Origin: Limnanthes douglasii subsp. nivea
Taxonomy: Eukaryota; Streptophyta; Magnoliopsida; Brassicales; Limnanthaceae
Assembly: GCA_036936605.1 (NCBI GenBank)
Contig: JAUPFV010000003.1
Location: 101,503,278 to 101,567,277, forward strand
Direction of reading: 5' to 3'
Length of the DNA: 64,000 bases
Under the pieces are notes generated by a model. That model made no database searches. It was not told where the DNA came from and saw only the letters and a program-made list of their open reading frames with translations. Of the stretch, positions 36,131-48,955 are shown one piece after another. Both the position numbers and the translations under genes were made by a program. Every line of letters starts with the position of its first letter. The stretch's first letter is position 1.

Positions 36131-36620
36131 TGAATCAATCCATTTTTACAATGATAAAATATTCTATTTATAGCCACTTTATTCATAAATTATAGGGACA
36201 GATGACACATGTATCTTATGACTCATGTTGGTCATGTATTACAAAAGATTACTATGTTACACCTGAAGTGTCATGAGTATTTTGGTAATACATTACACTT
36301 GTCTCAAATCTTCTATTTATTTTTAAGTTCTCGTCATCTTCATATGAACTTTATTTTTTTTGTCGGTTGCCTTTCGTCACATATCTCACTGATATTGTTA
36401 TCTTTTTGTATTAGTTCATCCGTCTGGAGACACCTTTAATTGGCTATTTTTCCTAAACTTTATTTGTGTATGCTTCATTAATCCTTATCTATTTTAATAT
36501 CATAATGATGACATTTTGTTGATGCCGTTATCTTGGTATCAATAACTATATCTTCATTTATTAAGGGTGAATGAGGTTCCAACAACATATGACCTTATGA
36601 TGACTCTCTTTGGTCTTGAA
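36070..36620 (-). mobile_element. LTR, copy 1 of a pair (3' LTR of minus-oriented gypsy)
   Basis: It is collinear with 41,655-42,220 over more than 500 bp; shared blocks include 'attcataaattatagggaya', 'tattacaaaagattactat', 'acattacacttgtctcaaa' and 'atgatgacatttt'. On the minus strand 'attctatttatag' (36,161-36,173) reads as the TATA box 'ctataaatagaat', giving minus orientation. By eye the pair is roughly 75-80% identical in the best part. Plus-strand open frames in both copies (36,209-36,439; 41,782-42,098) look alike only because the LTRs are homologous. Confidence 0.75.
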
Positions 36621-37823
36621 ATATTCTTCATATATGTAAAAAGTATATACATAAACTTAGAAATACAGATTTATTATCAATTAAATCTTATCTTAATAAT
36701 TAATAATTATTAAAATTATTCTAAACTTAAATCATGTCTTTTACCATTGATTATTTCAAACACTATAATTAATTTATATGACATCATCAACGCGTATATT
36801 TAACCAATAGACTTCTAACGCTTTAGCTTTGGCACATTTGAAATTTAATTTATATTGTTCATGATAACTTTGATCAATATGTTCCCCCTTCATCCTAAAA
36901 TACTAAAATACTTATGACTAGGTACAAGATGTTCTAGCCAACTAACTCTAAACAGTTGGCCGACAATTACAAGAGTTATTGTAACGTCTCTATTAATGGA
37001 AAAAACTATTTAAAATTTCCAATATTACGTATAAATTCTCCTTAAATAAAGTCTCTAAATCTCATTTCTAATATCTCACCACTCCTAGACATAAAACAAT
37101 CGCCCCACTTCCATTTTCAGATCTTGGTTGGAAATAAAACAAATTATGGTAGTGGTAATTGGAAATCTGAATAATTTAATCCTTCTTGTAGAGTTGAAAG
37201 CCAATGGGTAACTTAAAGTATGTCCAAATATATTAGTATAATATTAACTTTGTATTCTTATACTTTTTTATATACACATCATACCCTTTGTTCAAACTTT
37301 TACATAAGCTAAATTAATTTATAAAATTTGGAAAAATTGTAGTTCCCAACACAACTATCTTAACAAACTTTCAATTGTTGCTCAACTCTTTGGGTGGGAG
37401 AGATTTCACAATATTTTTACCCAATACAATTTCTTTTATTTAATTTTTTGGCCGATAAAAGGTTTTTTATAACTAATGATTACAAAATATTGGATATAAC
37501 CATTAAAGTCCGTCCTAGTTTAATTGGGGCATGGATCTTAATATTCCTACACAACAATGGGTTTAGTAAATAGTCTAAAAACCATCATACCATTTTTGTT
37601 ACTAGTTCATCCATAACTATGGAATCACTTGATAATTAGAAAATAAAATAACCAAAGACTACATGCAAGAACATATTTATATTTCAACTGAAAATGCTAA
37701 AACATTAGTACCACGATCTGCTACTTTCCCGGCTTGGGTAATTCTCATTTTCTTACCACTTCCCTAAATTCGATTTTATTATTGCAGTATATATTCTTTT
37801 AATCTTTCTATTAATGATGATTG
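36621..37823. other. internal region, unrecognised
   Basis: AT-rich sequence where the 3' part of pol would be expected for the minus-oriented element; no RT or integrase motif found. Probably deleted or replaced. Confidence 0.35.
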
Positions 37824-38230
37824 TAAGGATGACAATGGACCGTTTGCTGGCCGAGTTAGGGTCAATCCGCTTGAGCCCGTATTTTTTGCACTAGAGCCCG
37901 AACCTGATCTGATTCGTGGTGGGCCTAATATTTTCAAACCCGATCCCGTCAGATAATGTCCGCAGGTCAACCCGGCTTGGCCCACGGATATCAATTTTAA
38001 TATTTTTTATTTTATTTTAAATATATGATATAATTTTTTATATATTATTTTTATTTTATATATAATATAATATATTTTTAGGTCGGACCGTCCAGACAAA
38101 CTAGAGACCCGAACTCAACCCAACCCACTTATGAGTTATAATTTCTAAACCCGTACTCGGTCCGTTCTATGTCCGGGTCAAACAAAAACTCGGCCATATT
38201 GAGCTGGACAAGACCCGTATTTCCACCCAT
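37824..38230. mobile_element. probable non-autonomous hAT element (~407 bp)
   Basis: The left end 'aggatgacaatggaccg' and right end 'cccgtatttccacccat' are inverted relatives (GG-TG-CAAT type). Subterminal zones are rich in 'gaccc'/'gggtc' words and the centre is an AT-rich near-palindrome. This layout is common in plant hAT MITEs. A clean 8-bp duplication was not found (only 'gatgatt' versus 'gttgatt' nearby), so the exact ends are uncertain. The minus open frame 37,779-37,994 runs through it. Confidence 0.55.
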
Positions 38231-39599
38231 AGTTGATTATTATTTAAAATGTTTTTGTTCTCAAATGTTGCTATAGGTGACTCAAATGTGATAGATCTAC
38301 AAATATTCAATCATAAGTTTGTAGCTTAATGTTCTACTAATTTCTCATCAAGTCTTTCATGCGCTATGCTGAGCTTTTTCGTCATCAAATTGAAATTCAG
38401 AAGGAGGTATAATATCTTTTTATTAATTATAAATTTTCTTTTTACTTATTTTTTTAAACTAATTTATGGAAAATGATTTAAAATAAAAAAAATGGCAAAA
38501 TTAACAACTTCAAACCTCAGAAATCCAACTAAAAGAAGAAATCGATCATCTCAAAGCTGATGTTAGAAGTGCAAACAAAGTTAAAGAAACCAATACACAA
38601 CAAGTTAATAATAGGTTTACCGATGAAGTTTTGAAAAAAGTTACAAAGTGATCGAAGAACGTCATAAAAAAATCTTAACATAAATTCTTGAGAACAAAAA
38701 ATCTGGAACAATTTACTTTGGAAAATATTAGGATGAGCTCAGTGAAAAATATCAAGCTTTATGTCGCCTCACATGCAGCATTAATATTGGATCTATAAAT
38801 ATATTGATAAAAATAAAGACAATACTAGTGATGATTCCAACAATCTTAACGAGAATATCACACTCCCCATCATATTCTCCTTCATCATTTATGCATGTGC
38901 ATGATGAAGAAATTATTGCATGCACGATGGAAAAAATGTAATCCCCGTCACATTCTCCTTAGAATATCTTTACTTTTACTTAAATGTTTTATGATACCCG
39001 AACTGTTGAGAACGTTTACCGATAATCAATATTACTAACACTAATTATTACCACCACCCATAATCTATTATAACATATTCATTTCTTTGAAAAATAGCAT
39101 GAGCTCTTACTCGTTTAGATGGGCTTGGCTTATAACCACGTTTGTTATATAATTAGGGTATACAGATATTTATGTTTTTATAGGTAGGCTTGATATATAA
39201 CCACAATCGTAACTTTAGACCTTTACAGTCTAGCCTTTATAGTCTTAGCATAACCTCTCACGTTTTGTAGTTAGGTTTGGTTTATATGGTTTATAACCAT
39301 AGTCACACTAATTTGATACGTAACCTCTTTAGTCTTTGGTTGAGCTTGGATTACCATCCTATTCACTTGTTGTTTTAAATTTTGATTATTGTTATTAGCA
39401 GTTAGTTAAAATATACTTTTTTAATGAAAAATTATAACTATCAATCTAAATATCTATTGATTAATACTCATATTACACTTGGAATGTGTATCCCAAAATA
39501 AACTCATATTTCATTCCGAATGATTTTACTAATAATAGTAAATAAAACTTAATAATAATTCATGTTACAACATCTATTGGTTATAATCATCAAATCACT
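38231..39599. other. unrecognised region
   Basis: AT-rich with short broken frames on both strands; one near 38,520-38,710 has lysine-rich plus-strand peptides. No motif supports an assignment. It lies where RT of the minus-oriented gypsy element should be. Confidence 0.3.
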
Positions 39600-41000
39600 A
39601 ATACTTCAAAATGCTTGACAACCATTATAATCAACACCTCATTCACCGTCGATACACCCCTTAAAAGTTTTCCGCTTATTGTTATAGGGTTTGTGTTTGT
39701 TTTTTGCGGGCAAGAGTTATTGTGCAACATTCTCTGGATGACTCTTATGTTTCGTTGATTGGGTACCTAATACATTGATGATAAGATGATGTTACTTCCT
39801 CCATTATGTATAACCAAGGTCGCTCTAAAATAACATTATAGAAATTTGAAGTATTAACAATCTTGAAAAATGTAATTACAGTATTCTATGTTTCTACTTT
39901 CCCGACATATACAACTAATCACTTCATCGATGCAATCACTTGTCTGACTGGTAAAATTAACTATTTTTTTGTCAGTATTCTTAAAAGGTGCAACTCCTAT
40001 CATTTGACCATATAATGTCTTATAAAATACGTTAGCTAAGCTTTCAGTTTTAACGAATACCCTTCATACTATTACTCTAGCTATTACAAAGGTTACCGAT
40101 TTAACATCCTCATGAGTTTTTACCAACCCCTTAAATCATCATTAACAAAAGACTAAGTTAACTTTGAATTTTGATGTAGGTGCCAAGATGACTCATAAAC
40201 TAAATAAATTTTAAGATATTTTTTTATTTGAGGAATTAGTAATTCTTAGTAACATATCTTTTCCACAACTAATACATAAATCTTGTTGCTCATCTTTATT
40301 TTATCTCTTTGAACTTTTTTTTCTTTTTTCTCCTGTCCTTTCTTTAATATATTTCAGCAATTCCCCATTATCAATGAACCTTTGAATTTTAAACTTCACT
40401 AGAAACAATCCTATGTTGAATTCCCATGATCATTGTGATATCCACAATTATATCGAGGACATCTTTTGTTAATTGGTTTTGACATAACTTTTGGAATTTG
40501 GTAGTTTAACTGATCTCTTATCTTGTCATCAACAGTTTTATGGATGTATTTAACTCAATAAATCATTGATTTAGGTCAATAGAGCGCGAAAAGTATGGTT
40601 TATTACTTAATCTTTTGTAACTTTCAAAATCCTCTTTATATCACCCATTTTTCATCTCCAAATAATCCCTTTCATGTTTTACCACTTTATGAATAATGAA
40701 TAGATGCCGAAAAGAAATCTATAATTCTTGAAAACTATCGATAGATCTTGATGACGAATTGTTGAACCGAGCCAATGCCAACCTTCTGAAATTTATTGAA
40801 AAGGCCCAACTGAATAAGACATCATCAAGACTTTATCATAGCATAATATTCCAAATTTTCTCAAGGTGATAATCGTAATTTTTTTGTCCTGTTTTACTTT
40901 TCTATATTGTAAAAGTAAAATTTATTTAGAAATTTTCCTTTCAAAATCCTTTGTGTCAATGAATTTTTAACTAGAGTGTTCAAAACTATTCTCGGTTTTA
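39600..41000 (-). pseudogene. Ty3/gypsy gag-protease remnant
   Basis: Minus strand, from 41,000 down: a gag stretch near 40,760 ('RRLALARFNNSS...'), a 'YHNDHGN'-like finger near 40,440 followed by 'KFKGSLIMGN', the protease-linked block 'KTHEDVKSVTFVIARVIV' near 40,100, and the protease/RT linker 'ILERPWLYIMEEV' then 'SYHQCIRYP' near 39,800-39,740. These match the equivalents in the gypsy remnants at 17.7-21.2 kb and 43.4-48.0 kb. The protease aspartate position reads K instead of D, and stops are present. RT and everything beyond is absent. Confidence 0.75.
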
Positions 41001-41654
41001 CATCATTCTTAAAATTCTCTTCTAATATTTTTTCCATTCCTTTATATTTTTTATTTTTTATTTTTTATGATGCTTCGTAACTCGACTCAAAAATTTACAC
41101 ATTGCCTTATTCTTCCTCGAAGCAGCTTATTTTTTGCAAACCATATCATCCTTATTTATAATTTCAATTGGATTTTCATTATCCTCCAAAGTAACGTTTT
41201 CAAGAATCAACTGCAGTCATCAACTCAAATCTATTTTGCTTCTCTTGTCTCATTTATTGTGCAATAAATTCAATTACATTGATTCAACATTAAATCATTT
41301 AACTTCAACTGTAAAGCACAAAGTAACGATTTCAATCTAACATCTTTAGGATCCGTCGGTAAATGACATTTTTAAAATCCGCTACTTTGCCTTGTTTGGT
41401 ATTAACCTTATTGTTAATCAATAATATCTTTTTGAATATGAAAAATCTTTACCGGTATTTCTGGTATGACGGTTGGAATTCCTTGCATATGGTTGTTCCC
41501 ACAACGTGTTAAAGCAAAATTTTGAGAACCAACTACTAGAGATCTGTGTATGTTTCCCATAAGTGATCTTTTGGAAAAAAGAACAATTTCTTTAAAAAAA
41601 TAATTTCTCATAGACAGCGCAAAAAATGATGAAAGGGTTTTCTTTCTTAAAATA
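41001..41654 (-). other. 5' leader of the minus-oriented gypsy remnant
   Basis: It lies between gag and the upstream LTR. A minus-strand frame at 41,414-41,737 (107 codons) starts inside the LTR and is not recognised. No clear primer binding site could be read. Confidence 0.35.
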
Positions 41655-42220
41655 TTCCCAAAGAGATAAGAAAAACAAAGATCAAGAGTAGTATTATTTA
41701 TTAATAAATCATATATTTTTACAATAATAAGATCCATTACCTATAACTAGTATATTCATAAATTATAGGGATGAATGACATGTGTATCTTATAACACGTG
41801 TCGACCATCTATTACAAAAGATTACTATTTCACCCCATAATTGTCATGGGTATTTTAGTAGTACATTACACTTGTCTCAAAATTTATGTTTATCTTTAAG
41901 TTATTTTTCTCTTCACTTGAGATTTACTTTTGGTGTTTGCTTCCTATCGTCATATATCTCACTGATAATATCATCTTATTGTATTACTTCATCTTGACAC
42001 CTATAATTAGATATTTTGGTGATGCTTTATTCTTATATGTTTCATTAATCATTATTTATCTCAATATATCAATGATGACATTTTATCGGCACCAATAACT
42101 TAGTAAAAATAACTTTATCTTTCTTTATTACAGGTAAATGTCGTTCTAGTGGTATATTAATTTATCACATATTACTTATGAAGTCGAGGTAATGAGAACT
42201 TTGAATGACTCTCCTTCAAG
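41655..42220 (-). mobile_element. LTR, copy 2 of a pair
   Basis: Partner of the LTR at 36,070-36,620. It lies upstream of the 39.6-41.0 kb gag in minus orientation, as a 5' LTR should. It also lies downstream of the integrase remnant of the second minus-strand gypsy element (43.4-48.0 kb), so it could be the 3' LTR of that one or be shared by both. The TATA position is degraded here. Confidence 0.7.
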
Positions 42221-43439
42221 AAACAAATGAGTTATCTGTGGATGGTAGGAGGAACAAGTTGTCTGATGTAGTTGAGGATAAAGGCGAACCCAAAACCACT
42301 TGAATTATTTGTGTGTTTAATTAAATTTATTTAATTTTGCCTATTTTTAGACATAAAGTCCTTGGGGAGTCTTGGTATGTTTTATATACTTTATTATTTT
42401 TATAAACTAATATCCTAGGATGGTCGAGACATGGTTTGTAAGATATGATGTATTGTATGGTTTTATGTCCACTAGGTCGGCATGTTTCATTACTTTATAC
42501 ATATGAGTTGTGTAATTTATCTTGTTACGCTATCTTGTTTCTTATAAGGTATCAGTTTCGTCTGGAGGTGATCAATCTCCATGAAGGGTATTGAACCTTA
42601 AAAAATTACTTGGCTTTCGATCTGTGTGATACTTATAATTTTTTAGATCGTCATGAGTGGGTTCAGTGAGAGAAGCTTATAGCCAAACTTTTATGAGGCT
42701 ATTGATAAAATAAATTTATAAAACCTTGACTTTTGATATCTTAAGGAGTGGTATAATTCTGACATCATATAACCACCCTTACCACCTTTCTTTATCATAT
42801 GAGTCACATAGAGTTATATTTTTGTAATCTTACTGTCATGTTCAACTCCCTGAGCCATTTTCCTAATTTATGCTTGGTTATACTTCATTTATCATTCAAG
42901 CCAAAGATGATTCCTATGGTATGAACCCTTTAATGGTTCGAGTATATAAGTGCATTGTTAAAACCTCATTGCACCGCCAAGATAGAAAATACCACACCAT
43001 CAAAAAAAAAAATATTTACAAAGGAATTATATTTACATGAAACATGAATTTTTCTTACTACTTTCAAGTTAAGTAGAGCTGCAATCGCTCTATGTTCCAG
43101 TGATGTGGCAATGGTCTTGCTTGCTGATCGACTAACATGTATGTTCATATCTTGACATTTTCCACCACCATATACACCCTTCCCAATTGGATCCATGTTT
43201 TCGTCTTTAGGAGCTTTAGTATGTTAAAAACAACTTTCCTCAATATTTTCTCTCTAACTTGAAAAGTTTTGTTACACATTTTTTAGATACACATGCTTCT
43301 CATTAGCATTCAAGTAATGTTGAACATTTAAACGTGTTTTGTTTCTCTTCTATTACATCCAGTTCGGCTCTTATACCCTCAGCATTTTAGTCTTCGAAAT
43401 AACTGGCTACCTTATAAGAAATAAGTATTTTCCCTATTA
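42221..43439. other. unrecognised region between LTR and integrase remnant
   Basis: No motif on either strand. A minus open frame at 42,966-43,196 (76 codons) has no recognisable family. It may be the 3' untranslated part of the minus gypsy element. Confidence 0.35.
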
Positions 43440-46400
43440 GAACTATTATTTTTATTTTATAGACTAAGGAAAAAGGTGCATCTCAATTAGTTTTCCGAAT
43501 GATTAGTTTGGTAAGCCCAAATGACTTCCTACAAGATATATGGAAACTTGATGGCTGAACCCTCTAATACCTTTTTCAGGCCATCAATTATGCTTTTGTT
43601 AGTGAAATCAACTTGCTCATCAGCTTGAGTGTGAAAAAGTACTAAGAAATATTGTTAGATGCTTTGATTTGGAAAAAATAGGCGATTTAGGCATTTTGAA
43701 TTAAGTACCACTATCAGTGGTAATTATCTTCGGTCTTCAAAACCTGCAACAAATATTATTTTTCAGAAATTTAAGTATATATTTAGATCTGATCCTCATT
43801 AACAACTCGACTTCCATCAATTTATAAAATTAGTTCAATCAAGTCAAGACCCTAATAATCCATAGAGGTTCGAATATTGTCTCCTAAGGTACTTTCAATT
43901 TAATGAATCATTTTTCTGAATCTCTACAAAGTAGCATATTTTTAACAATTTACTTGGCATCGGTCTTAATGATCAAGCCAATAGTATCATGCTAGAAGCT
44001 ATCTTCTTGACAAAGTATTATGACCATAGTAAGCCAACCCAACCGTGCAGATCAATAAAAATATACTATGATTTTGTCGGGCTAAGGTATCTCATAAGAG
44101 GTTTTGAGAAACCTTTTCATTACATAGTCCCTTCCAGCAAGACATACTTCTTTCAATTGTATTTTAGGCTAGGAGCTTCAACCTTATTGTTTGGTGAAAT
44201 TCCAGTTAGATGGTAGTGTTGAATAGGAGCTCGCTAGTCTATGTTCATGTTTAAAGAATTAACCTTAATTGTGCTACTGGTGAGGGATCCATATACCTCT
44301 GTTATGGATCATTTATCTTGCAGTTTAACCCATAGGGACGTGGTCGTGCATGCTGAGGTAGCTGGGGAGTCAACCAAGTAATTCGAGATTTTAAGGACTT
44401 GTTTGAAGTTTACTTCTTGAAATTCACTTACTAAGTTCCTTATAACTTTTAAATAATGTATGATGGTTTATTTTTGTGCTTCCACTTGTCCAAGAGCCTG
44501 ATTTTATATAAACTATAAATCATTGAGCAACTTCACCCTTTTAACGCCACAAATTTGAGCTAGCCATAACCCTGAGATCACAACTTCATATCCGGCCTTG
44601 TTATCTTTAGCTTTGAACCTAAATTTACTGAATTTGTGTATAAACTCTCCTAAATGAGTGATCATTTGAATACCAACCCCACAAACTGAAGAGCTTGACC
44701 CACAATTTGTTAAGATTTTATATGTTTGAGGTAGGTGTACCTAACTAGGAAAAGGCCTCTCATAGTAGAAATAAGTTAAATAACCAACTAAAGGCTGACC
44801 TATTATTGTTGACGCCACTAAGGGAAGAGATAGTTTTGTCCAACTGAAGATACATTATCTCATTATCTAAAATACACTTTCTCACATAGTTAATAGGTCA
44901 TGGACTTTTCTCTACTTCCTTTACTAGTACGATACTAACGATATAATTAGAGAATATTATGTAGATATATAGTGTTTAGCCTATACAGATTTTAGCAGAA
45001 TCTCGAGAGATAATAAGAATTCCTTGACCTTATTGAAAGACTGAATTTTTTTTTCATTTCCATTGGAAACGATGTGATTTATTGAATACTTAGAAAAATG
45101 AGAACACTTGTTTGTGAATTACAATACCGATTAGAGGTTGTTAACCTTTCAGCTAGTATTTAGACTTCCTTGATTGACTTGGGAGGGTGCATAGATGCTA
45201 GCACTACCAATTATGATAGATATACTCCTATTTCCCTCTCACTGACTAGGTAACTTAGGAACTTACATGGAAAAACCAAAAAAGCACACTTCTCTTAGTT
45301 CAGCATCAAGTTATTACCGATAAGTTTTAAAAATACCATCTACGTCTCTGATGTGTCCAATATCATCGGGACTCTAGAGAAACGTAATTTCAAGGTATAC
45401 TTCCATGTTCCAACATATCTAACTTACAAAGGCTTTATTAACAATTTTCTAGCTAGTAATCCTTCTTTTTTCAATCTAAAGGGCATGATCTTATAACAAT
45501 GAAGACCTTGGTATGTGTTAAACGTGCTATAACAATGAAGAGCTTGGTAATTGTAACTTGAGTACACATCTATAAATAACTTGAGCTTATTACCAAAATT
45601 TGAATCTACCTGCTAGTATATCCTCGACGTTGGAAATGATCTTTAGGGCATACCATATTAACTCAACAAATGCACACATATACGCACATTTCATTCTTCT
45701 TCCGGACTAAAACTAGGTTGGTTATCCAGACTTGGAATATAGACTCTTTGATATATTTGATCTTAGATATTCGATCTACCTTGGCCATATCATGTTTGAA
45801 TGTACTATTGTAATATCTTCGGATTTCCAATCAAATACATCTAAATTGTTAGTTAAATATTATAGCAAGATTGTTAAAAGACTACTTGATACCAATATTT
45901 AGACTATTTCCCCTAGAAAGCTCAAATACCTTTGTCCTATCATTGAGGATTACCAAGTTTGGGGCTTCGCGAGGGTCATCCACTACCTTAACATCAAGGA
46001 AGAACCCTTATAATTGTTATTTATTTTTAAGGTAAATGAGGCACCAACACAATCTTTAGCAGTCTTCTAATCTCCATTTATGACACTATCCATTATACAG
46101 TGGAGACATTGATGTTCTGTTGAACAAATCTCATTTTTTTTATCAATCTATGGCCGATCTAAAATAGTATTACAAGCAGTATGGTATTTCAGTTTTCTTG
46201 TAACTTTCTCTGCTTATACATACATTGGCCTCCAATTCAGGCAATAATTTTGATTTCTCTCATGTAAAGCCAACTACGATCTTATTAGAATTTAGTAGGT
46301 TGTTGGGTTCTTCATTATGTCGAGTGTTCATTTGAAACTTATAATAGTCGAACTACTGATGTCTATCAGGATTCTCTATTGTTCAACATTGGCAATGCAG

Positions 46401-47990
46401 GGGTGATTAGTATGAGATCATTATGAGGTCCAACCATGTTTCAGAGATCGTTATCATTAAATATTATTGATGGATAAAGGGATATAAGAAGGTAAAGTAA
46501 GGTTTGTCCCTAGTACTGATACTTAAGTTTATATTTTTTGCCTCTTCATAGAGGTATCTGTAGTCCTAGACAACCTGTCACCCCTACTAATGATCATAAA
46601 TTTATCTTAATGTACGTTAAAATCTAAGTAACCCTCTTCTTGGGGTTGGGATAATCATAGTACATTCTTATTTGGGTTGAGTTGTTAAGGCCTTGATTCT
46701 TCTTGCCTCAAGTTAAGTTTCATACTTAACTTCCTTTCGAACCCCATAAGCCATGCATTTAACAAACTTGATCAGTTTTCCATCTTTAGTGAGTGTTTGT
46801 GTTTTTTTTCTTAAAATCTTGTAATATTGAGTGTAACCGATATCATGATGTATATGCCTAACTTATTAGCATTTATTTATTCTCTTTTTGCAAGCATATG
46901 TAACGAATTTCATAAATGTGAAAATTCTTTGCCTTTTTTTGTAGATTGTAGTAATATTATTCGTTAGCTCGGCATAATAATTTTCCCTACCATCAAGGTT
47001 ATGAAGCTTGAGAACCTCGTTCGGGTAGGTTTCAAAGTGGTCGGGTTTACCTGAGTAATTGGCTGAGGGAAAAAACATTGATGGCCAACGAAAGAGGTTG
47101 TATAGTAGGTTAACATTGTTGACAACAAAGAGAGGTTTAAGTGTGTAGGAGGTTGAGGGTTTGTCATGACCCTTAAATTCTTGGTCTCTTCTAGATTGAT
47201 ATGTGACTCTACTAGAGCTAGTAGATCCCAAAATGATAGATCCTTCTTCCTCGTTATATCTTTTGCCAATAATCTCATAGTATCTCTTTCCTGAAAAAAA
47301 AACACATGCCAAAGCTTCATGAAAATCAGCAGGGTTATTCTTTATTTCCAAAAAAAAGGCAAATGTAATCCCTCATGCTCTTATTCTAGTCATGTTGGTA
47401 GTACATTGTATAATACTCATCCAACTTTATGTCCTTGCTTCCAAAACATTCGTCTATGAACATAAACAATCTAAATTTGAAAATTTGGACCAACGGAAGA
47501 AGTCATTAATTGAACCAGGTAAGTTCACTTCCCTTGAATATTATAGAGAATTCCTTGCAAACTGAACAACTGTCCCCGTCGAAGCTTAGCATCATATTCA
47601 TAAAAAAATTCGATATTGAGAGTCGGGACCATTGGATCCATCGTACTTATCCATCTTGTATTGATCAAATTTTTGAGGCAACTCTCCAACCAAAATATAT
47701 AGTGCTAAGGGGGACCTATCCATACTAGGCTCCCGAAGATAAGAGTAACCCTCAGCAACATCATTCTTCCTTAGATTTTAGTTAAACCTGGGTAGGCTTG
47801 CAGATATGACTCATTTGAACTTTAGTAATAAGGATTTGGATGGTATGGATATTATCCATAAGGGGTTAGATAATATTTTCCAAGGTCTAGGGTTTCCTCC
47901 CAAGTTGGTATTGGAGGAGGTTGTTGAAAAGATTGCTCAGCAAGCCGCATAAGAGGAAGGGGATGCATGGGATGTTGTTGAGGGTACATA
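43440..47990 (-). pseudogene. second minus-strand Ty3/gypsy gag-pol wreck, Tat-like
   Basis: Reading down from 47,990. Gag N-terminus: 'MHPLPLMRLAEQSFQQP' near 47,965 and 'KFDQYKMDKYDGSNGPDSQ' near 47,660. Gag C-part: 'DLLALVESHINLEET' near 47,230. Protease/RT linker: 'CNTILDRP' near 46,165 and 'STEHQCLH' near 46,115. RT: 'FIDVYSSYNYQ' near 45,570, 'GLHCYKIMPFRLKKEG' near 45,500, with the catalytic DD lost. A Tat-type second RNase H: 'FRFKAKDNKAGYEVVISGL' near 44,600. Integrase: 'HTQADEQVDFTNKSIIDGL' near 43,620 and 'VIWAYQTNHSE' near 43,530. A 161-codon open frame at 46,866-47,351 overlaps the gag part. Stops and frameshifts are throughout. This is the most complete domain order of the three gypsy remnants. 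Confidence 0.85.
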
Positions 47991-48955
47991 GATTGGAAGG
48001 ATACTGGAAAACTATTGTTGAGCTACTCTTGAAGGACTTAGGTGGTTCTTTTACTACTAGAGCATGATGATGCTTTGTAAACGACCTTTCAGTTGAAGCC
48101 TTATTCAATTGATGTCGATTATTTTTTCTACCTTGACGTTTAGAACTAGATTTTCGATGAGTCCGACATTTTGATGACTCACAATCTAGGTGGATCAAAC
48201 TATCACTTGTTGATATAAAAGAATGTTGATGGTTATAAGTACTCTAAAATCATTCAGATTGATACCTCATGATTTATTCTAATACCAAAAATTATGAATT
48301 AAACATTTAGTCATAAGATATTTAGGTGTACCTATGTTTCTCTCTAACATGTTTTTTATCTAAAAGCTACTGTTAAGGATGTCACATTGTTCTTCTTCCT
48401 TGCACGTTTTGCTTCATACCATTGTTTGACTCGAACTTGATATTTTATTCATGACAATAATTGTTTCTAGTTTCATGATCATTTTAACTCTTTTTTTAAA
48501 AAAGGTATTAGAAACAACATGTACAGTAATTGATCAAGATAATATGTTCGGAGACTCGCATGTAAGTTATCGGAAACTAGCTTGAGACACATATATATAA
48601 ATAGGCTTTCCGAAATGAATTATTATGATTTTATTTATTTCTTAGATCTTATTTTGGAAGTTCTTTCATGATATAACAAAGATTTAGATTTATATTACAA
48701 GTAACAAGAAAAAATAAATCAAATTATGGTGTTTGAAATATCAAAGAGAGAGTTTTCATATATTTGATATTTTAAGAGATTTTTTTAGACTATTTTTGTT
48801 CTTGAATAATTTACTTATTTATATATTTGATTAAGAATTTTCTAAAGATTTAAATTATTTGGAAAATATATAGGTAAGACACATCAATATAAGATAAAAC
48901 ATTTTGGATAAAACGATTACGATAAAAAATACGTCGATTTACTCATGTGGGGATC
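47991..48955. other. unrecognised region upstream of the minus gypsy element
   Basis: The 5' LTR would be expected here, but no second copy of it was found. 'attctaatacca' near 48,275 could be a degraded minus-strand primer site. A plus-strand 'VIRYLGVPM' near 48,315 resembles a LINE motif without support around it. Confidence 0.3.

Noticed and set aside
36209..36439. Open frame similar to one at 41,782-42,098, hinting at a conserved gene
   Set aside because: Both lie in homologous LTRs; the similarity comes from the LTRs and the frames run against the element's direction.
48300..48420. 'VIRYLGVPM' suggesting another LINE copy
   Set aside because: A single short motif without the flanking LINE order; not enough.
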